The notes: a model not told the origin generated them from the letters alone. Shown: positions 11,452-20,693, numbered from the stretch's first letter. The stretch: DNA of 47,446 nucleotides from an uncultured Prevotellaceae bacterium (GCA_945833925.1 CAMAFX010000013.1:1-47446); one strand, 5' to 3'. Numbers and translations are program-made.

Positions 11452-13191
11452 TTATTTGATCATGTCTTTGATCTGTTGAACATAGCTGTTGTATTGCTCG
11501 CTCTGGTATGCAGAGTAGTTCATCTGCTTGCAGACGTTGATGAGCTTCTTGAAGAAGTCAACAACATCGAGGAAGTTGTCGAAGGCAAAGTCGTGCTCGC
11601 AGATGTCTGTTACAAGGTCGAGAATCTCCTCCTGACGCGAGAGCGGCGTGACAGCGTCAATCTCGTCGAATGCGTCCTGCTGGAGGATGACAAAGTCAAT
11701 GACCTCGGACTTCCAGAATGTTACGTGATACTCTACCGGTACACCATCGTCACCGAGGATGTTGATCTGCTCGGCAATCTCCTTACCACGCTGCATGCGG
11801 GTCTTGAGAGCCAACACCTTTGGTATCCAGCGGTCGTTGATGTGGTTCTTGATGTACTCGGCAAACTCGGGATACTCGAGATACTTGGAATATGAATCGA
11901 TAGGGTTGACAGCTGGATAGCGCTTCTTGTCGGCACGGTCCTGCTCAAGTCCGTAGAAACAGCGAGCCACCTTCTTGGTGTTCTCGGTGACTGGCTCCTT
12001 GAGGTTACCACCGGCAGGCGATACGGTTCCGAGGAATGTTACGGAACCGACCTTGCCGTTGCGCAGATAAACGTATCCTGCACGGCCGTAGAAGTTGCTG
12101 ATGAGGGCGCCGAGGTCCATAGGGAACGCATCGGGTCCGGGAAGCTCCTCCATACGGTTTGACATCTCACGGAGTGCCTGCGCCCAACGTGAAGTGGAGT
12201 CTGCCATGAGAAGTACACGCAGACCCATGCTGCGGTAGTACTCTGCCATTGTCATGGCTGTGTAAACGGATGCCTCGCGGGCTGCAACTGGCATGTTGGA
12301 GGTGTTAGCGATGATGATGGTACGCTCCATAAGCTTGCGGCCTGTGTGGGGGTCGATGAGCTCGGGGAACTCGGTAAAGATCTCCACAACCTCGTTGGCA
12401 CGCTCACCACAGGCTGCGATGATAACGATGTCTGCCTCTGCCTGCTTTGAGATGGCATGCTGGAGGACGGTCTTACCGGTACCGAATGGGCCGGGGATGA
12501 AACCAGTACCTCCCTCGACGATAGGGTTGAAGGTGTCGATGGTGCGGACACCTGTCTCCAACAGCTTGAATGGACGTGGCTTCTCGGTATAGTTTGTCAT
12601 GGCAAACTTTACAGGCCAGTGCTGTACCATGTCCACCTTTATCTGTTCGCCCTGCTCGGTCTCGAGCATGGCAATCATGTCATGAATCTTGTATTGGCCG
12701 GCAGGAGCAATGTACTTTACGGTTGCTGTACCCTTGAGCTGGAATGGAGCCATAATCTTGAGAGGCTGGTGGTTCTCCTCTACCTCGCCGAGCCAGTCGC
12801 TCTCCTGTACCTTGTCGCCCAACTGAACGATTGGGGTGAAATCCCACAGGCGCTCCTCGTCGAGAGGATTGGTATACTCGCCGCGCTTCAAGAACACGCC
12901 CTCCATCTTGTCGAGGTCGTTCTGGAGTCCGTCGTAGTTGTGACTCAACATACCGGGACCAAGCTGAATCTCGAGCATGTGACCGGTAAACTCTGCCTCA
13001 GAACCTACCTTGAGGCCGCGAGTACTCTCGAAAACCTGTACGTAGGCATCCTGACCGACGACCTTGATGACCTCTGCCATCAGTCTGTCGCCGCCAGTCT
13101 TGATGTAGCAGATCTCTCCCTGCTGAACGGGACCGTCAACACGGAGTGTGACCATATTGGAAACTACACCACTTACTGTTCCTTTTGTCAT
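11452..13191 (-). CDS. ntpA: V-type ATPase subunit A (catalytic)
   Basis: The 579-residue catalytic subunit hydrolyses ATP, or makes it in reverse. The P-loop GPFGTGKT is at residues 234-241, followed by ACGERANE, whose Glu is the catalytic base in this family, and MADSTSRWAQALRE further on. An insertion typical of A subunits (the non-homologous region) lies before the P-loop at about 115-190. Length is normal. The gene lies 54 bp downstream of the DUF2764 gene. Start chosen at MTKGTVSGVV, which matches the usual beta-barrel opening of the family. Confidence 0.97.
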   Translation of the reverse strand: MTKGTVSGVVSNMVTLRVDGPVQQGEICYIKTGGDRLMAEVIKVVGQDAYVQVFESTRGLKVGSEAEFTGHMLEIQLGPGMLSHNYDGLQNDLDKMEGVFLKRGEYTNPLDEERLWDFTPIVQLGDKVQESDWLGEVEENHQPLKIMAPFQLKGTATVKYIAPAGQYKIHDMIAMLETEQGEQIKVDMVQHWPVKFAMTNYTEKPRPFKLLETGVRTIDTFNPIVEGGTGFIPGPFGTGKTVLQHAISKQAEADIVIIAACGERANEVVEIFTEFPELIDPHTGRKLMERTIIIANTSNMPVAAREASVYTAMTMAEYYRSMGLRVLLMADSTSRWAQALREMSNRMEELPGPDAFPMDLGALISNFYGRAGYVYLRNGKVGSVTFLGTVSPAGGNLKEPVTENTKKVARCFYGLEQDRADKKRYPAVNPIDSYSKYLEYPEFAEYIKNHINDRWIPKVLALKTRMQRGKEIAEQINILGDDGVPVEYHVTFWKSEVIDFVILQQDAFDEIDAVTPLSRQEEILDLVTDICEHDFAFDNFLDVVDFFKKLINVCKQMNYSAYQSEQYNSYVQQIKDMIK

Positions 13192-13245
13192 ATCTTAATT
13201 TGTTTTTTCTTGTTTTCTTATTGTGATGTGCCTTGCCACGGTGTC

Positions 13246-14103
13246 TCATCGCACCTTGGCTGGCTTGAACTCGTCTGGCACTCTTGCCTCTCCACGCAGG
13301 TTCTCGATGATCTGCTTGAATGTCTCCTTGCCGGTCTCGACGTCGAGCTTTGCCCAACGGTACTGCATCTCGAGCTTGCAGAAGTATGCAAAGACAGACT
13401 CGATGCTGAACGGCTCGAAGAAGGTGTTCTCGTCAAGCCACTGCCACTTGAAGGCATCAATCATCTTCTCCTTTCTGACGGGGTCGTTCTCGTCGGCAAT
13501 GGACATAAGCTGCTTGACAAAATCGTACTCGTGTGAGAGGTCGAAGTCCTTGGTCTTGTTCTCGCGAATCATATCCTGTACCTCGCCGTCGCCCTTGATG
13601 AAATCACTGACGTTCCATCCCTGCTTGCGCGCAAGAAGTGCCGTAAGTATGTTCGTGATGTCAAGATTGAGCTGATGCCACTCGCGGATGAACTTGTTTG
13701 GGCATGTGGTGATGGCGTAATGGAGGAACTGATAGGTCAGCTCGTCCTCGGGGAAGTAACCTTCCTTGTCCTTGTTGTAGGGATATTCGCGGGCAAAGAT
13801 GCTCATGAATGAAGGATAGCGGTGCACGTTGAAGTTCAGCTCGCGGGCACTGGTCATCAAGTCGGTATACTGCTCCATGCTGTAGTTTCCCCACAGATTG
13901 ACGTCTGCATTGGGGTCCTTGAGCAGTTTGACGAGGTTGATGCAGTCCAAACGCAGGTAGAAGTAGTTCTGCATCAGTTTGGCGTCGCGGGCAGAGAGCG
14001 ACTCGTCGCACTGCTCGCGCAGCTCCTTGATGTCGAAGCCTGGCTTGGTGTCCGAGAGTTCTATCTCAGGCAAACCTGCTATCATGCAATAATAATTTCC
14101 CAT
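13246..14103 (-). CDS. DUF2764 protein in the V-ATPase subunit C position
   Basis: The 285-residue protein is mostly helical and begins MGNYYCMIAGLPEI, the usual start of the DUF2764 family. It is not clearly similar to the standard NtpC/AtpC, but it occupies the C position between E and A in the operon. In Bacteroidales V-ATPase operons a DUF2764 protein is regularly found here and is taken to replace subunit C, the collar that connects shaft and ring; that role is inference. Helix-rich segments with many aromatic and charged residues (residues 60-250) fit a C-like fold. Spacing is 48 bp from E and 54 bp to A. Confidence 0.85.
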   Translation of the reverse strand: MGNYYCMIAGLPEIELSDTKPGFDIKELREQCDESLSARDAKLMQNYFYLRLDCINLVKLLKDPNADVNLWGNYSMEQYTDLMTSARELNFNVHRYPSFMSIFAREYPYNKDKEGYFPEDELTYQFLHYAITTCPNKFIREWHQLNLDITNILTALLARKQGWNVSDFIKGDGEVQDMIRENKTKDFDLSHEYDFVKQLMSIADENDPVRKEKMIDAFKWQWLDENTFFEPFSIESVFAYFCKLEMQYRWAKLDVETGKETFKQIIENLRGEARVPDEFKPAKVR

Positions 14104-14151
14104 TTATTAAAGGTTATTCGGTTGGTGAGAAGGTGTTAACCTGTCGCCTTA

Positions 14152-14739
14152 TCAAAAGAGAATGTCGATTAACTGTGGGCGAAGGAAATTCTTGAAGTAT
14201 GTCTCGAACTCTTCCTTGCCGAAATTTATCTTGTAGCTGCCGTCGGCTGGTGCTATGGTGAAGAATGTCTGCTTGCCGTTCACCTTCTCGATGGTAACGC
14301 CGTTGTCGAGCAGATTCTTTGCTCTCGCTGCGAAATACGACTTCAGACTGTCGGCCTCGCTGCTTGAGATGACAATCTTTTCGTTGTCAGCCCACTTGCT
14401 TGCCAATGTCACTGCAAACTGACCAAGGAAATTGCTGTCGGCAGCAAGACCGCTGACAGCCTCGCTGACCACCTTGTCGGTAAGCACATTGGCAATCTCA
14501 CTCTTCAGTGCATTGAGTGACTGGCTGGTGTAGAGTTTCAACTCGCTCTTGGTGTTTGCGTCTACCTCACTTGCTCTCTTCTGAGCATTTGCCTCAATAG
14601 CTAAAGCCTGTTCCTTGGCTTCCTCTACAATCTTTGCAGCTTCGGCCTTTGCCTGCTCGATGATGCGAGCAGCCTCTTCCTGACCTTTCTCTACTCCTTC
14701 ATGAAAGATTTTTTCAGTTAGTTCCTGAATCTTTTCCAT
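14152..14739 (-). CDS. ntpE: V-type ATPase subunit E (peripheral stalk)
   Basis: The 195-residue protein opens with a long Ala/Glu/Lys-rich helix (residues about 1-75, with repeats such as EEAARIIEQAKAEAAKIVEEAKEQA), the coiled coil of the peripheral stalk. A small C-terminal alpha/beta domain (about 90-195) binds the head. Its partner G/H subunit is not encoded nearby. It is the first gene of the operon and has a consensus promoter upstream (14780-14810). Confidence 0.9.
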   Translation of the reverse strand: MEKIQELTEKIFHEGVEKGQEEAARIIEQAKAEAAKIVEEAKEQALAIEANAQKRASEVDANTKSELKLYTSQSLNALKSEIANVLTDKVVSEAVSGLAADSNFLGQFAVTLASKWADNEKIVISSSEADSLKSYFAARAKNLLDNGVTIEKVNGKQTFFTIAPADGSYKINFGKEEFETYFKNFLRPQLIDILF

Positions 14740-14779
14740 AAATATATAATTGATTAGATTTGTTGTTACGTTTCGGATG

Positions 14780-14810
14780 CAAAAATACGGTTTTTATGCC
14801 AATGTTCAAA
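14780..14810 (-). promoter_or_regulatory. Promoter of the V-ATPase operon
   Basis: On the minus strand TTTG (14810-14807), a 19-bp spacer and TATTTTTG (14787-14780) match the Bacteroidetes consensus. The subunit E start codon is about 40 bp downstream. All seven genes follow on the same strand with gaps of at most 54 bp before a single strong terminator, so one transcript is likely. Confidence 0.85.
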
Positions 14811-14894
14811 GAAAATGAGCGCGAAACAAACCTATTTTTGCCTTTGTTTGCGTTTTTTTGTGGTTTGTAAGTGTTTATAGGTGCATGTTTGCGG

Positions 14895-15593
14895 TCAGTT
14901 CTGCAGTAACAGCAGGTCGTTGGGGTAGGTTATCTTTATATTTCTGACATCGCCGTCTATCACCTTGATGGGTGTCTCGGGCAGATACTTGAAGACTACG
15001 CCGCAGTCGTCGGTGGTCTGGAATGACGGGTCCTTGAGAGCCTTCTCGTAGGCAAGGCGGATAGTGCCTCGTCTGAAGCCCTGGGGGGTCTGCACGTTGC
15101 GTAGTGTAGAACGGGAGGGTGTCTGGCAGATGGTTCCATGCTCGGTTACCTGTATGATGGTATCTGTGCACGGAATAGCCACGTCGACAGCATTGTATTC
15201 GTCGAGTGCCTGGATGCAGTCGTCAATGATTCTCTGGGTGACGAGCGGGCGCACGGCATCGTGCAGAAGGAGTTTTGTGTTGTCGTCCTGGTATGCATTG
15301 ATAGCGGCCAGACTGCTGTCATAGCGTTCTTTCCCTCCAGGCAGGATGCGTTTCACCTTCGAGTAGAGGCTGCCGTCTTTGTTCTCCTTGCAATGTCTTT
15401 CTACAATCTGCTCAACGTCGTGCACAAAGTCTGCCTTGCTGACAATGCATATCTCGTCAACGTTCTTGTTGTCGGCAAATGCTTCGATGGTGTATTCAAG
15501 GATGGTCTTGCCATTTACTTCAAGAAACTGCTTGGGTTTGTTCGCCCCCATTCGCGAACCACTTCCGCCAGCCAGTAGAACTGCTACTATCAT
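14895..15593 (-). CDS. ispD: IspD-type 4-diphosphocytidyl transferase
   Basis: The 232-residue protein is a CTP-dependent cytidylyltransferase. The CTP-binding loop LLAGGSGSRMGANKPKQF spans about residues 6-23, and HDAVRPL and the AIPCTDTI region follow at about 113-147. IspD makes CDP-methylerythritol in the non-mevalonate isoprenoid route. TarI-type enzymes, which make CDP-ribitol for surface polymers, are close relatives and cannot be excluded: the neighbours are two glycosyltransferases. Start ATG at 15593, with its own promoter (15658-15688) divergent from the glycosyltransferase promoter. No clear terminator was found; the next gene downstream is the V-ATPase operon, which has its own promoter. 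Confidence 0.85.
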   Translation of the reverse strand: MIVAVLLAGGSGSRMGANKPKQFLEVNGKTILEYTIEAFADNKNVDEICIVSKADFVHDVEQIVERHCKENKDGSLYSKVKRILPGGKERYDSSLAAINAYQDDNTKLLLHDAVRPLVTQRIIDDCIQALDEYNAVDVAIPCTDTIIQVTEHGTICQTPSRSTLRNVQTPQGFRRGTIRLAYEKALKDPSFQTTDDCGVVFKYLPETPIKVIDGDVRNIKITYPNDLLLLQN

Positions 15594-15657
15594 TTTGTAA
15601 ACTAATTTTTTTGTTTGTGTTATTCGGTATTGCGTGCTATGGCACGCTGTTTTGTCG

Positions 15658-15688
15658 CAAATTTACGAAGAAGATGCCAAAAACCAAA
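15658..15688 (-). promoter_or_regulatory. Promoter of the ispD-type gene
   Basis: On the minus strand TTTG (15688-15685), a 19-bp spacer and TAAATTTG (15665-15658) match the consensus, about 65 bp before the ATG. It lies back to back with the plus-strand promoter at 15694-15725, only 5 bp apart. Confidence 0.8.
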
Positions 15689-15693
15689 ATATA

Positions 15694-15725
15694 TTTGGCA
15701 TATTACCCAGTTTTGTGTAACTTTG
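15694..15725 (+). promoter_or_regulatory. Promoter of the glycosyltransferase pair
   Basis: TTTG (15694-15697), a 20-bp spacer and TAACTTTG (15718-15725) match the consensus. The chosen ATG at 15741 lies 15 bp after the -7 box, so the leader would be very short. This supports the start at 15741 over the in-frame codon at 15615, which would lie upstream of the promoter. Confidence 0.8.
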
Positions 15726-15740
15726 CGTATAAATGCAGGT

Positions 15741-17045
15741 ATGAATGTACTGATTGTAAATACGAGCGAGAAGACGGGAGGCGCTGCAATAGCCGCCAGC
15801 CGACTGATGCATGCGCTGACAGACAATGGGGTGAAGGTAAAGATGCTTGTTCGTGACAGGCAGACCCAAAATATGTATGTCAATGCAGTGTCTGGCGTCT
15901 TGCGCCATAAGGCTCGCTTTGTGTGGGAAAGGTTTGTCATTTTTGCGCGCAATCGTTTCAGCAAGAAGCATCTGTGGGATGTTGACATTGCCAACGTCGG
16001 AACGGACATAACAGGACTGCCTGAGTTTGAGTGGGCTGACGTGATTCATCTGCATTGGGTGAATCAGAGCTTTCTTTCGTGGAGTGACATCGAGAAGATT
16101 GTCCAGAGTGGGAAGAAGGTGGTGTGGACACTGCATGACGAATGGCCGTTCACCGGCATCTGCCACTATACTGACGGATGCGACCGTTACCAGTCTCATT
16201 GCGAAGATTGCCAGTTTCTTAGGGGAAATACTTCGAAAGACATTTCGTATTTTCTCTTTGAGCGTAAGAAAGCGCTGTATCAGGGAATAAACCGTGTCAC
16301 TTTCGTTGGATGCAGCAACTGGATATGCGAACGGGCAAGGACAAGTGCTCTGCTGAAAGGGAGGACGACGGAATCTCAGATAAACGGATGTATATCGCCA
16401 TGCCGTGTGGTGCATATACCAAACACTATCGACCAGACGGTTTTCTGTCCGATGGACAGGAGCGAGGCGCGCAGAAAACATGGCTTGCCGTTGGATAAGA
16501 AGTTACTGCTGTTCAGTTCGTTGAAGGTAACCGACAAGCGAAAGGGTATTGATTATCTGGTGGAGGCATGCAGACAGCTGCACTGCACCAAACCGGACCT
16601 GGACGACAAGATTGGCATTGTGGTGGTTGGCAAAAATACGCAAGCCATCGAAGGCTTGTTCCCATATAAATTATATGGTATAGACTATGTCAAGGATGAG
16701 GCGCTGATGGCCGCTCTTTATGGCGCAGTTGATGCATTTGTCACGCCATCTCTACAGGACAATCTTCCCAACACCATTGTTGAGGCGATGAGTGTCGGTA
16801 CTCCATGTGTGGCTTTTGCCGTTGGAGGCATTCCGGAGATGATTCATCACAAGGAGGATGGTTACCTTGCAACCCCTCCTTCGCACGGTCTGCTTGCAGA
16901 TGACTCACTTGACCTCGCTACCGGCATAGTGTATGTTCTTGATAATGCCAACAACAAGAGGTTGTCTGAGGCTTCGGCTCATTTCGCCGCAAAAACGTAC
17001 AACCACAGCCGTATAGCGAGCTTGTATGCTGACGTGTACCGGTAA
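15741..17045 (+). CDS. Group 1 glycosyltransferase (GT4-like fold)
   Basis: The 434-residue protein has the GT-B fold of family 4-type glycosyltransferases. The N-terminal Rossmann part starts MNVLIVNTSEKTGGAA. A Trp/His-rich region with several Cys (HLHWVNQ, TLHDEWPFTG, CHYTDGC...C..C, residues about 105-160) matches the WcaC-like subgroup. The C-terminal donor domain has the expected EAMSVGTPCVAFAVGGIPE stretch (about 350-370), which binds the nucleotide-sugar. The frame is open to 15615, but I place the start at 15741 because it begins the domain and lies just after a consensus promoter. Acceptor and sugar are unknown; it probably builds a surface polysaccharide with the next gene. Confidence 0.85.
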   Translation: MNVLIVNTSEKTGGAAIAASRLMHALTDNGVKVKMLVRDRQTQNMYVNAVSGVLRHKARFVWERFVIFARNRFSKKHLWDVDIANVGTDITGLPEFEWADVIHLHWVNQSFLSWSDIEKIVQSGKKVVWTLHDEWPFTGICHYTDGCDRYQSHCEDCQFLRGNTSKDISYFLFERKKALYQGINRVTFVGCSNWICERARTSALLKGRTTESQINGCISPCRVVHIPNTIDQTVFCPMDRSEARRKHGLPLDKKLLLFSSLKVTDKRKGIDYLVEACRQLHCTKPDLDDKIGIVVVGKNTQAIEGLFPYKLYGIDYVKDEALMAALYGAVDAFVTPSLQDNLPNTIVEAMSVGTPCVAFAVGGIPEMIHHKEDGYLATPPSHGLLADDSLDLATGIVYVLDNANNKRLSEASAHFAAKTYNHSRIASLYADVYR

Positions 17046-17115
17046 CACCTGGTGTGATTGAAGTCTAAAGGAATAGGGTCGAAAGACTTTGATATAAAAC
17101 ATTTTAATTGGAAAG

Positions 17116-17904
17116 ATGAAGAAATCGTATCCTCTCATAACCATTGCAACTGTAACTTTTAATGCGGAGGATGTGCTGGAACGTACATTGCAGAGTGTGG
17201 AAAGACAGAATTATCCCAGAATAGAGCATCTCATTGTTGACGGATGTTCTACGGATAATACTTTGTCGCTGGTGCGTCAGTGTGTGGAGAGGAATGTGAA
17301 TCCAATGCATAACATTCGCATAGTTTCGGAAACTGACAAGGGACTATATGATGCTATGAATAAGGCTATTGCCTTGGCTGAAGGTGACTACATTGTGTTT
17401 CTGAATGCTGGAGATAAACTGCATGCAGACGACACCATCGAGGAGATGGTAAAAACGATAGAGTGGGAGCATAGGGGAGTGAACCCTGCTGTGGTATATG
17501 GTGAGACAGACCTTGTCGACATCGATGGTAACTTTCTTAGACACCGTAGGTTGAAGACGCCCGAGAGGTTGACTTCTGACAGTTTTCTGAATGGTATGCT
17601 CGTGTGCCATCAGTCTTTCTATGTTCGTACTGACATAGCAAAGCAGATGCCATATAATCTGGACTATCGTTTCTCCGCTGATTTTGACTGGTGTATCAGA
17701 ATCATGAAACGTGCAGAAAAAAGGCGTATCAGGATGGTCAACTCACACCTCATTCTTACTGATTACCTAAATGAGGGACTTACGACCAAGAATCATCGCA
17801 AGTCCCTCATTGAAAGGTTTAACATTATGACCGTACACTATGGCTGGTTCGCAGCTGTGTGCGCTCATGTATGGTTTGTACTACGCTCTCTTCTTCTTAA
17901 GTAG
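17116..17904 (+). CDS. Family 2 glycosyltransferase
   Basis: The 262-residue protein has the GT-A fold of GT2 enzymes: LITIATVTFNAEDVLERTL at the N-terminus, HLIVDGCSTDNTL with the first Asp of the nucleotide site, and GDYIVFLNAGDKL holding the conserved Asp near residue 99. A SADFDWCIR segment near 190-200 is the usual acceptor-side motif. A hydrophobic end (AVCAHVWFVLRSLLLK) could touch the membrane. It lies 70 bp after the first glycosyltransferase, probably in one transcript. Its last 24 bp overlap the end of the convergent YfhO-family gene, so the two 3' ends are antisense to each other. Confidence 0.88.
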   Translation: MKKSYPLITIATVTFNAEDVLERTLQSVERQNYPRIEHLIVDGCSTDNTLSLVRQCVERNVNPMHNIRIVSETDKGLYDAMNKAIALAEGDYIVFLNAGDKLHADDTIEEMVKTIEWEHRGVNPAVVYGETDLVDIDGNFLRHRRLKTPERLTSDSFLNGMLVCHQSFYVRTDIAKQMPYNLDYRFSADFDWCIRIMKRAEKRRIRMVNSHLILTDYLNEGLTTKNHRKSLIERFNIMTVHYGWFAAVCAHVWFVLRSLLLK

Positions 17905-20424
17905 AGGAAGCGCCAAGGCAGCAATCATCATCAGTAGCAACAGCGCCAGTGAGACGTATGCTATCGTGTCGGTAGTGTGGACTGACTGTGGATCGAATGT
18001 CAGAACTACCTTGTGTTTGCCACCGTTGATACGGATGGCACGTAGTACGTAGTTGACGCGGGCTATGTCGGTTTCTGCGCCGTCGACGGTACATGTCCAC
18101 CCCGGATAGTATATCTCGGAGAATACAACCACACCACCTTCCTTTGAGGTGATATCGTACGATAGTTTGTTTGCTTCGTATGAAGTGAGAACGCAAGAAG
18201 CGGTGCTGTCAGCCCTTGCCTCGCCAAGGATGTTCTTGAAATTTTCGTTGGCGATAGCTGTCTGCTTGGTGTTGATCTTGCCAAGTCTGGCAAGCTCTTC
18301 GTCGGCATTGCTGACATACTCTATGCTGCCGACAAACCAGGCGTTGCCGTTTGCCCATGGATTAAGGATAGGTGCTTTCCCACCGTCCTTAAGGGGCAGT
18401 ATCATATACTTCATGTTCAGCATATTGAGCACAGGGTAGATAGAGTCTCCATTGACGTACTCCAGTTGCCCGCCTACGTTTGCGGCGCAGGTCTGTGCCT
18501 TGCTGCTCTCCCTCGAAATGTGTGCCTCGATAAGTTCCTGGTAGCGACGCAGCTTGGCAGCGTGATAACCGCCGATGCTCTTATGATAATAAGATGTGGA
18601 ATTGTCGTTGAAGGTGTTGACAGAGAGGTTGAGCACGCGATAGTACTTGTCCGGATCCTGTAGGATGACTTCGTCGGCTGCGTTCTTTGGGAACATCTGG
18701 ACGGTTTCTCGCTTTGGACTGAACATTCCGTCGTTGAGATAGCGCTTGTTGACCGTCCACATGTCGAGCAGGCAGAGAGCGCTGAGAATCGTAACCATAT
18801 ACACAGGTTTCAACTTGCCATATCTGTAAACCATTATAGCAGCAAAACCAATCATAATAATATAGAAACTGCGCATGCAGTCGGACGTAAACATTGCTTT
18901 GCGCATAGTACCTATGCTTGCGAGTATGCTGTCGGCTGTGGATTGGTCCATATATCCGCGTGAGACATATTGCTCCATGCTCGAGATGTCAAAGCTTGAC
19001 ACGTAACTTCCCATGATGTTGGGGAACATCCACAGTATGAGACAGGTGCCGGCAGTCAAGGCAAGCGAGATGTAGAGAGCGTTGGCGCTGCTCTTCTCCT
19101 TCATGCTGTCTGGCTCGTCAACAATCTTCTTCAAGGCAAGAAGTCCGAGAAGCGGCATTGTGAATTCTGCGATTACGAGTATACTTGCCACGGTTCTGAA
19201 CTTGTCATACATTGGAATGTAGTCGAGGAAGAGGTCGGTGAACCACATGAGGTTATGACCCAGTGAAAGCAATATGCTAAGCACTGTTGCCGCAAACAAT
19301 CCCCATTTCATCGGACCTTTTACTATCTGCAGACCCAGGAAGAAGAGGAAACAGACGAATGCGCCAATGTATACGGGACCGCTGGTGCCAGGCTGTTCGC
19401 CAAAATACTGTGTGAAGGCGTCGTACACTCCCATGTACTGGAGGTTAGGATCTGCCTTCTTCATTGCGGTACTGTTTTCTGATATACGTACACTGGCACC
19501 ACCTTTTGTGTTGGGAATCATCAGCGTGAGAAGTTCGTCGCCACCATAACTCCATGCTGTGATATAGTCGCGCTCCAAACCGTCGTTTGTCTGGTTTGCC
19601 TCGTTCTTGGTCTTATGGGTCAGTTCGCTCTTGCTACGCATGGTCTCCTTGCTGTACTGCCATGTGTGGAAGAGGTTTGATGAGTTTACCAAAACTCCAA
19701 GTATGCTGCCAATGGCAAAGCATGCCGTTGCCTTGAACCACTTGCTCAATGTCAGTGCATCAGCATTGTCTTTCTTGCAGAAGACAGCTGTGCACAGATA
19801 CGCCAGAACCATAAAACCGATGACAAAGAGGAAATAGTATGTCATCTGTACATGGTTGCTGAATATCTGCAGGGCTGTAAATATTCCTGTAACAGATATA
19901 CCCCAGAGGTATTTACCCCTATAGCATAACATCATGCCTCCTATAGTTGGTGGTATGAAGCACAGTGTCAGCAGTTTCCAGATATGTCCGGCTGCAATGA
20001 TTATGAAGTAGTAACTACTGAAAGCCCAGAGAATTGCGCCTAATGCAGCCATCCATGTCCGGAAGTTGAAGGCTCTCAGCATAATGTAGAAACCGAGCAG
20101 CATCATAAAAACGTATGATACTACGTCGGGAAGCCACAGCTTGTAAACATCTTCTACTTTTGACAAGACGTTTGTACTGTTGTAGGATGGAGCCATCTGG
20201 TAGGTAGGCATTCCCGAAAACAGTGAATTAGTCCATCGGGTACGCTCACCGTTGTGGCGGTCCATGTAATCCTTCATTTCAATGCCACTACCAATGGCAG
20301 CACTGTTGTCGACACCTGTCAGAACCTTACCATCACGAACAGGCTCGAAGAAATACACGAAGGCGATGATGACAAACGCCATCACCGCCAGCATGTCGGG
20401 AAGAAATCTTCTCAGTGTGTTCAT
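17881..20424 (-). CDS. YfhO-family membrane protein
   Basis: The 847-residue protein has about a dozen hydrophobic helices spread over residues 10-560 and a soluble part (about 580-800) before a last membrane helix and the Lys-rich end LLKKKRA. The N-terminal region with a FEPVRDGKVLTGVDNSA stretch and a SLFSGMPTYQ motif matches the YfhO family as seen in Bacteroidetes. Its fold resembles GT-C glycosyltransferases, and a Gram-positive member takes part in lipoteichoic acid glycosylation; the substrate here is unknown. The start codon overlaps the rpsO stop (TAATG), so translation is probably coupled to S15. Confidence 0.85.
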   Translation of the reverse strand: MNTLRRFLPDMLAVMAFVIIAFVYFFEPVRDGKVLTGVDNSAAIGSGIEMKDYMDRHNGERTRWTNSLFSGMPTYQMAPSYNSTNVLSKVEDVYKLWLPDVVSYVFMMLLGFYIMLRAFNFRTWMAALGAILWAFSSYYFIIIAAGHIWKLLTLCFIPPTIGGMMLCYRGKYLWGISVTGIFTALQIFSNHVQMTYYFLFVIGFMVLAYLCTAVFCKKDNADALTLSKWFKATACFAIGSILGVLVNSSNLFHTWQYSKETMRSKSELTHKTKNEANQTNDGLERDYITAWSYGGDELLTLMIPNTKGGASVRISENSTAMKKADPNLQYMGVYDAFTQYFGEQPGTSGPVYIGAFVCFLFFLGLQIVKGPMKWGLFAATVLSILLSLGHNLMWFTDLFLDYIPMYDKFRTVASILVIAEFTMPLLGLLALKKIVDEPDSMKEKSSANALYISLALTAGTCLILWMFPNIMGSYVSSFDISSMEQYVSRGYMDQSTADSILASIGTMRKAMFTSDCMRSFYIIMIGFAAIMVYRYGKLKPVYMVTILSALCLLDMWTVNKRYLNDGMFSPKRETVQMFPKNAADEVILQDPDKYYRVLNLSVNTFNDNSTSYYHKSIGGYHAAKLRRYQELIEAHISRESSKAQTCAANVGGQLEYVNGDSIYPVLNMLNMKYMILPLKDGGKAPILNPWANGNAWFVGSIEYVSNADEELARLGKINTKQTAIANENFKNILGEARADSTASCVLTSYEANKLSYDITSKEGGVVVFSEIYYPGWTCTVDGAETDIARVNYVLRAIRINGGKHKVVLTFDPQSVHTTDTIAYVSLALLLLMMIAALALPLLKKKRA

Positions 20425-20693
20425 TACTTACGAAGGCCAAGAGCCTTGACAATAGCACGATAACGATTGATGTCGCGCTCCTTCAAGTACTTCAAAAGTG
20501 CACGACGCTTACCTACAAGGCCGGTAAGAGCACGCTCGGTGCTGTGATCCTTGCGGTTCTGCTTCATGTGCTCAGTCAAGTGGCTGATGCGGTAAGTGAA
20601 CAATGCAATCTGGCTCTCTGCGCTACCTGTATCAGTTGCGCTCTTGCCATACTGACCAAAAATCTCTTCTTTTTTTGCTGAATTCAAATACAT
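20424..20693 (-). CDS. rpsO: 30S ribosomal protein S15
   Basis: The 89-residue protein is standard length and helical. Family residues are clear: TGSAESQIALFTYRISHLTEH with the conserved Ser and Gln, the KDHSTERAL segment with the 16S-binding His and Asp, and YLKERDINRYR near the C-terminus. S15 binds helix 20-22 of 16S rRNA and is a primary assembly protein. The pnp gene that often follows in other bacteria is not here; YfhO follows, overlapping by one base. Confidence 0.98.
   Translation of the reverse strand: MYLNSAKKEEIFGQYGKSATDTGSAESQIALFTYRISHLTEHMKQNRKDHSTERALTGLVGKRRALLKYLKERDINRYRAIVKALGLRK

Noticed and set aside
12457..13536. 359-codon plus-strand frame
   Set aside because: Runs antisense across the catalytic A subunit and DUF2764 genes; an effect of biased codon use in the real genes.
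14815..14870. Possible terminator hairpin between the ispD-type gene and the V-ATPase operon
   Set aside because: Only a seven-pair A/T-rich stem (AAACAAA with TTTGTTT), with its T-run on the plus strand where no transcript is expected.
15663..16481. 272-codon minus-strand frame
   Set aside because: Antisense to the first glycosyltransferase and crosses its promoter.
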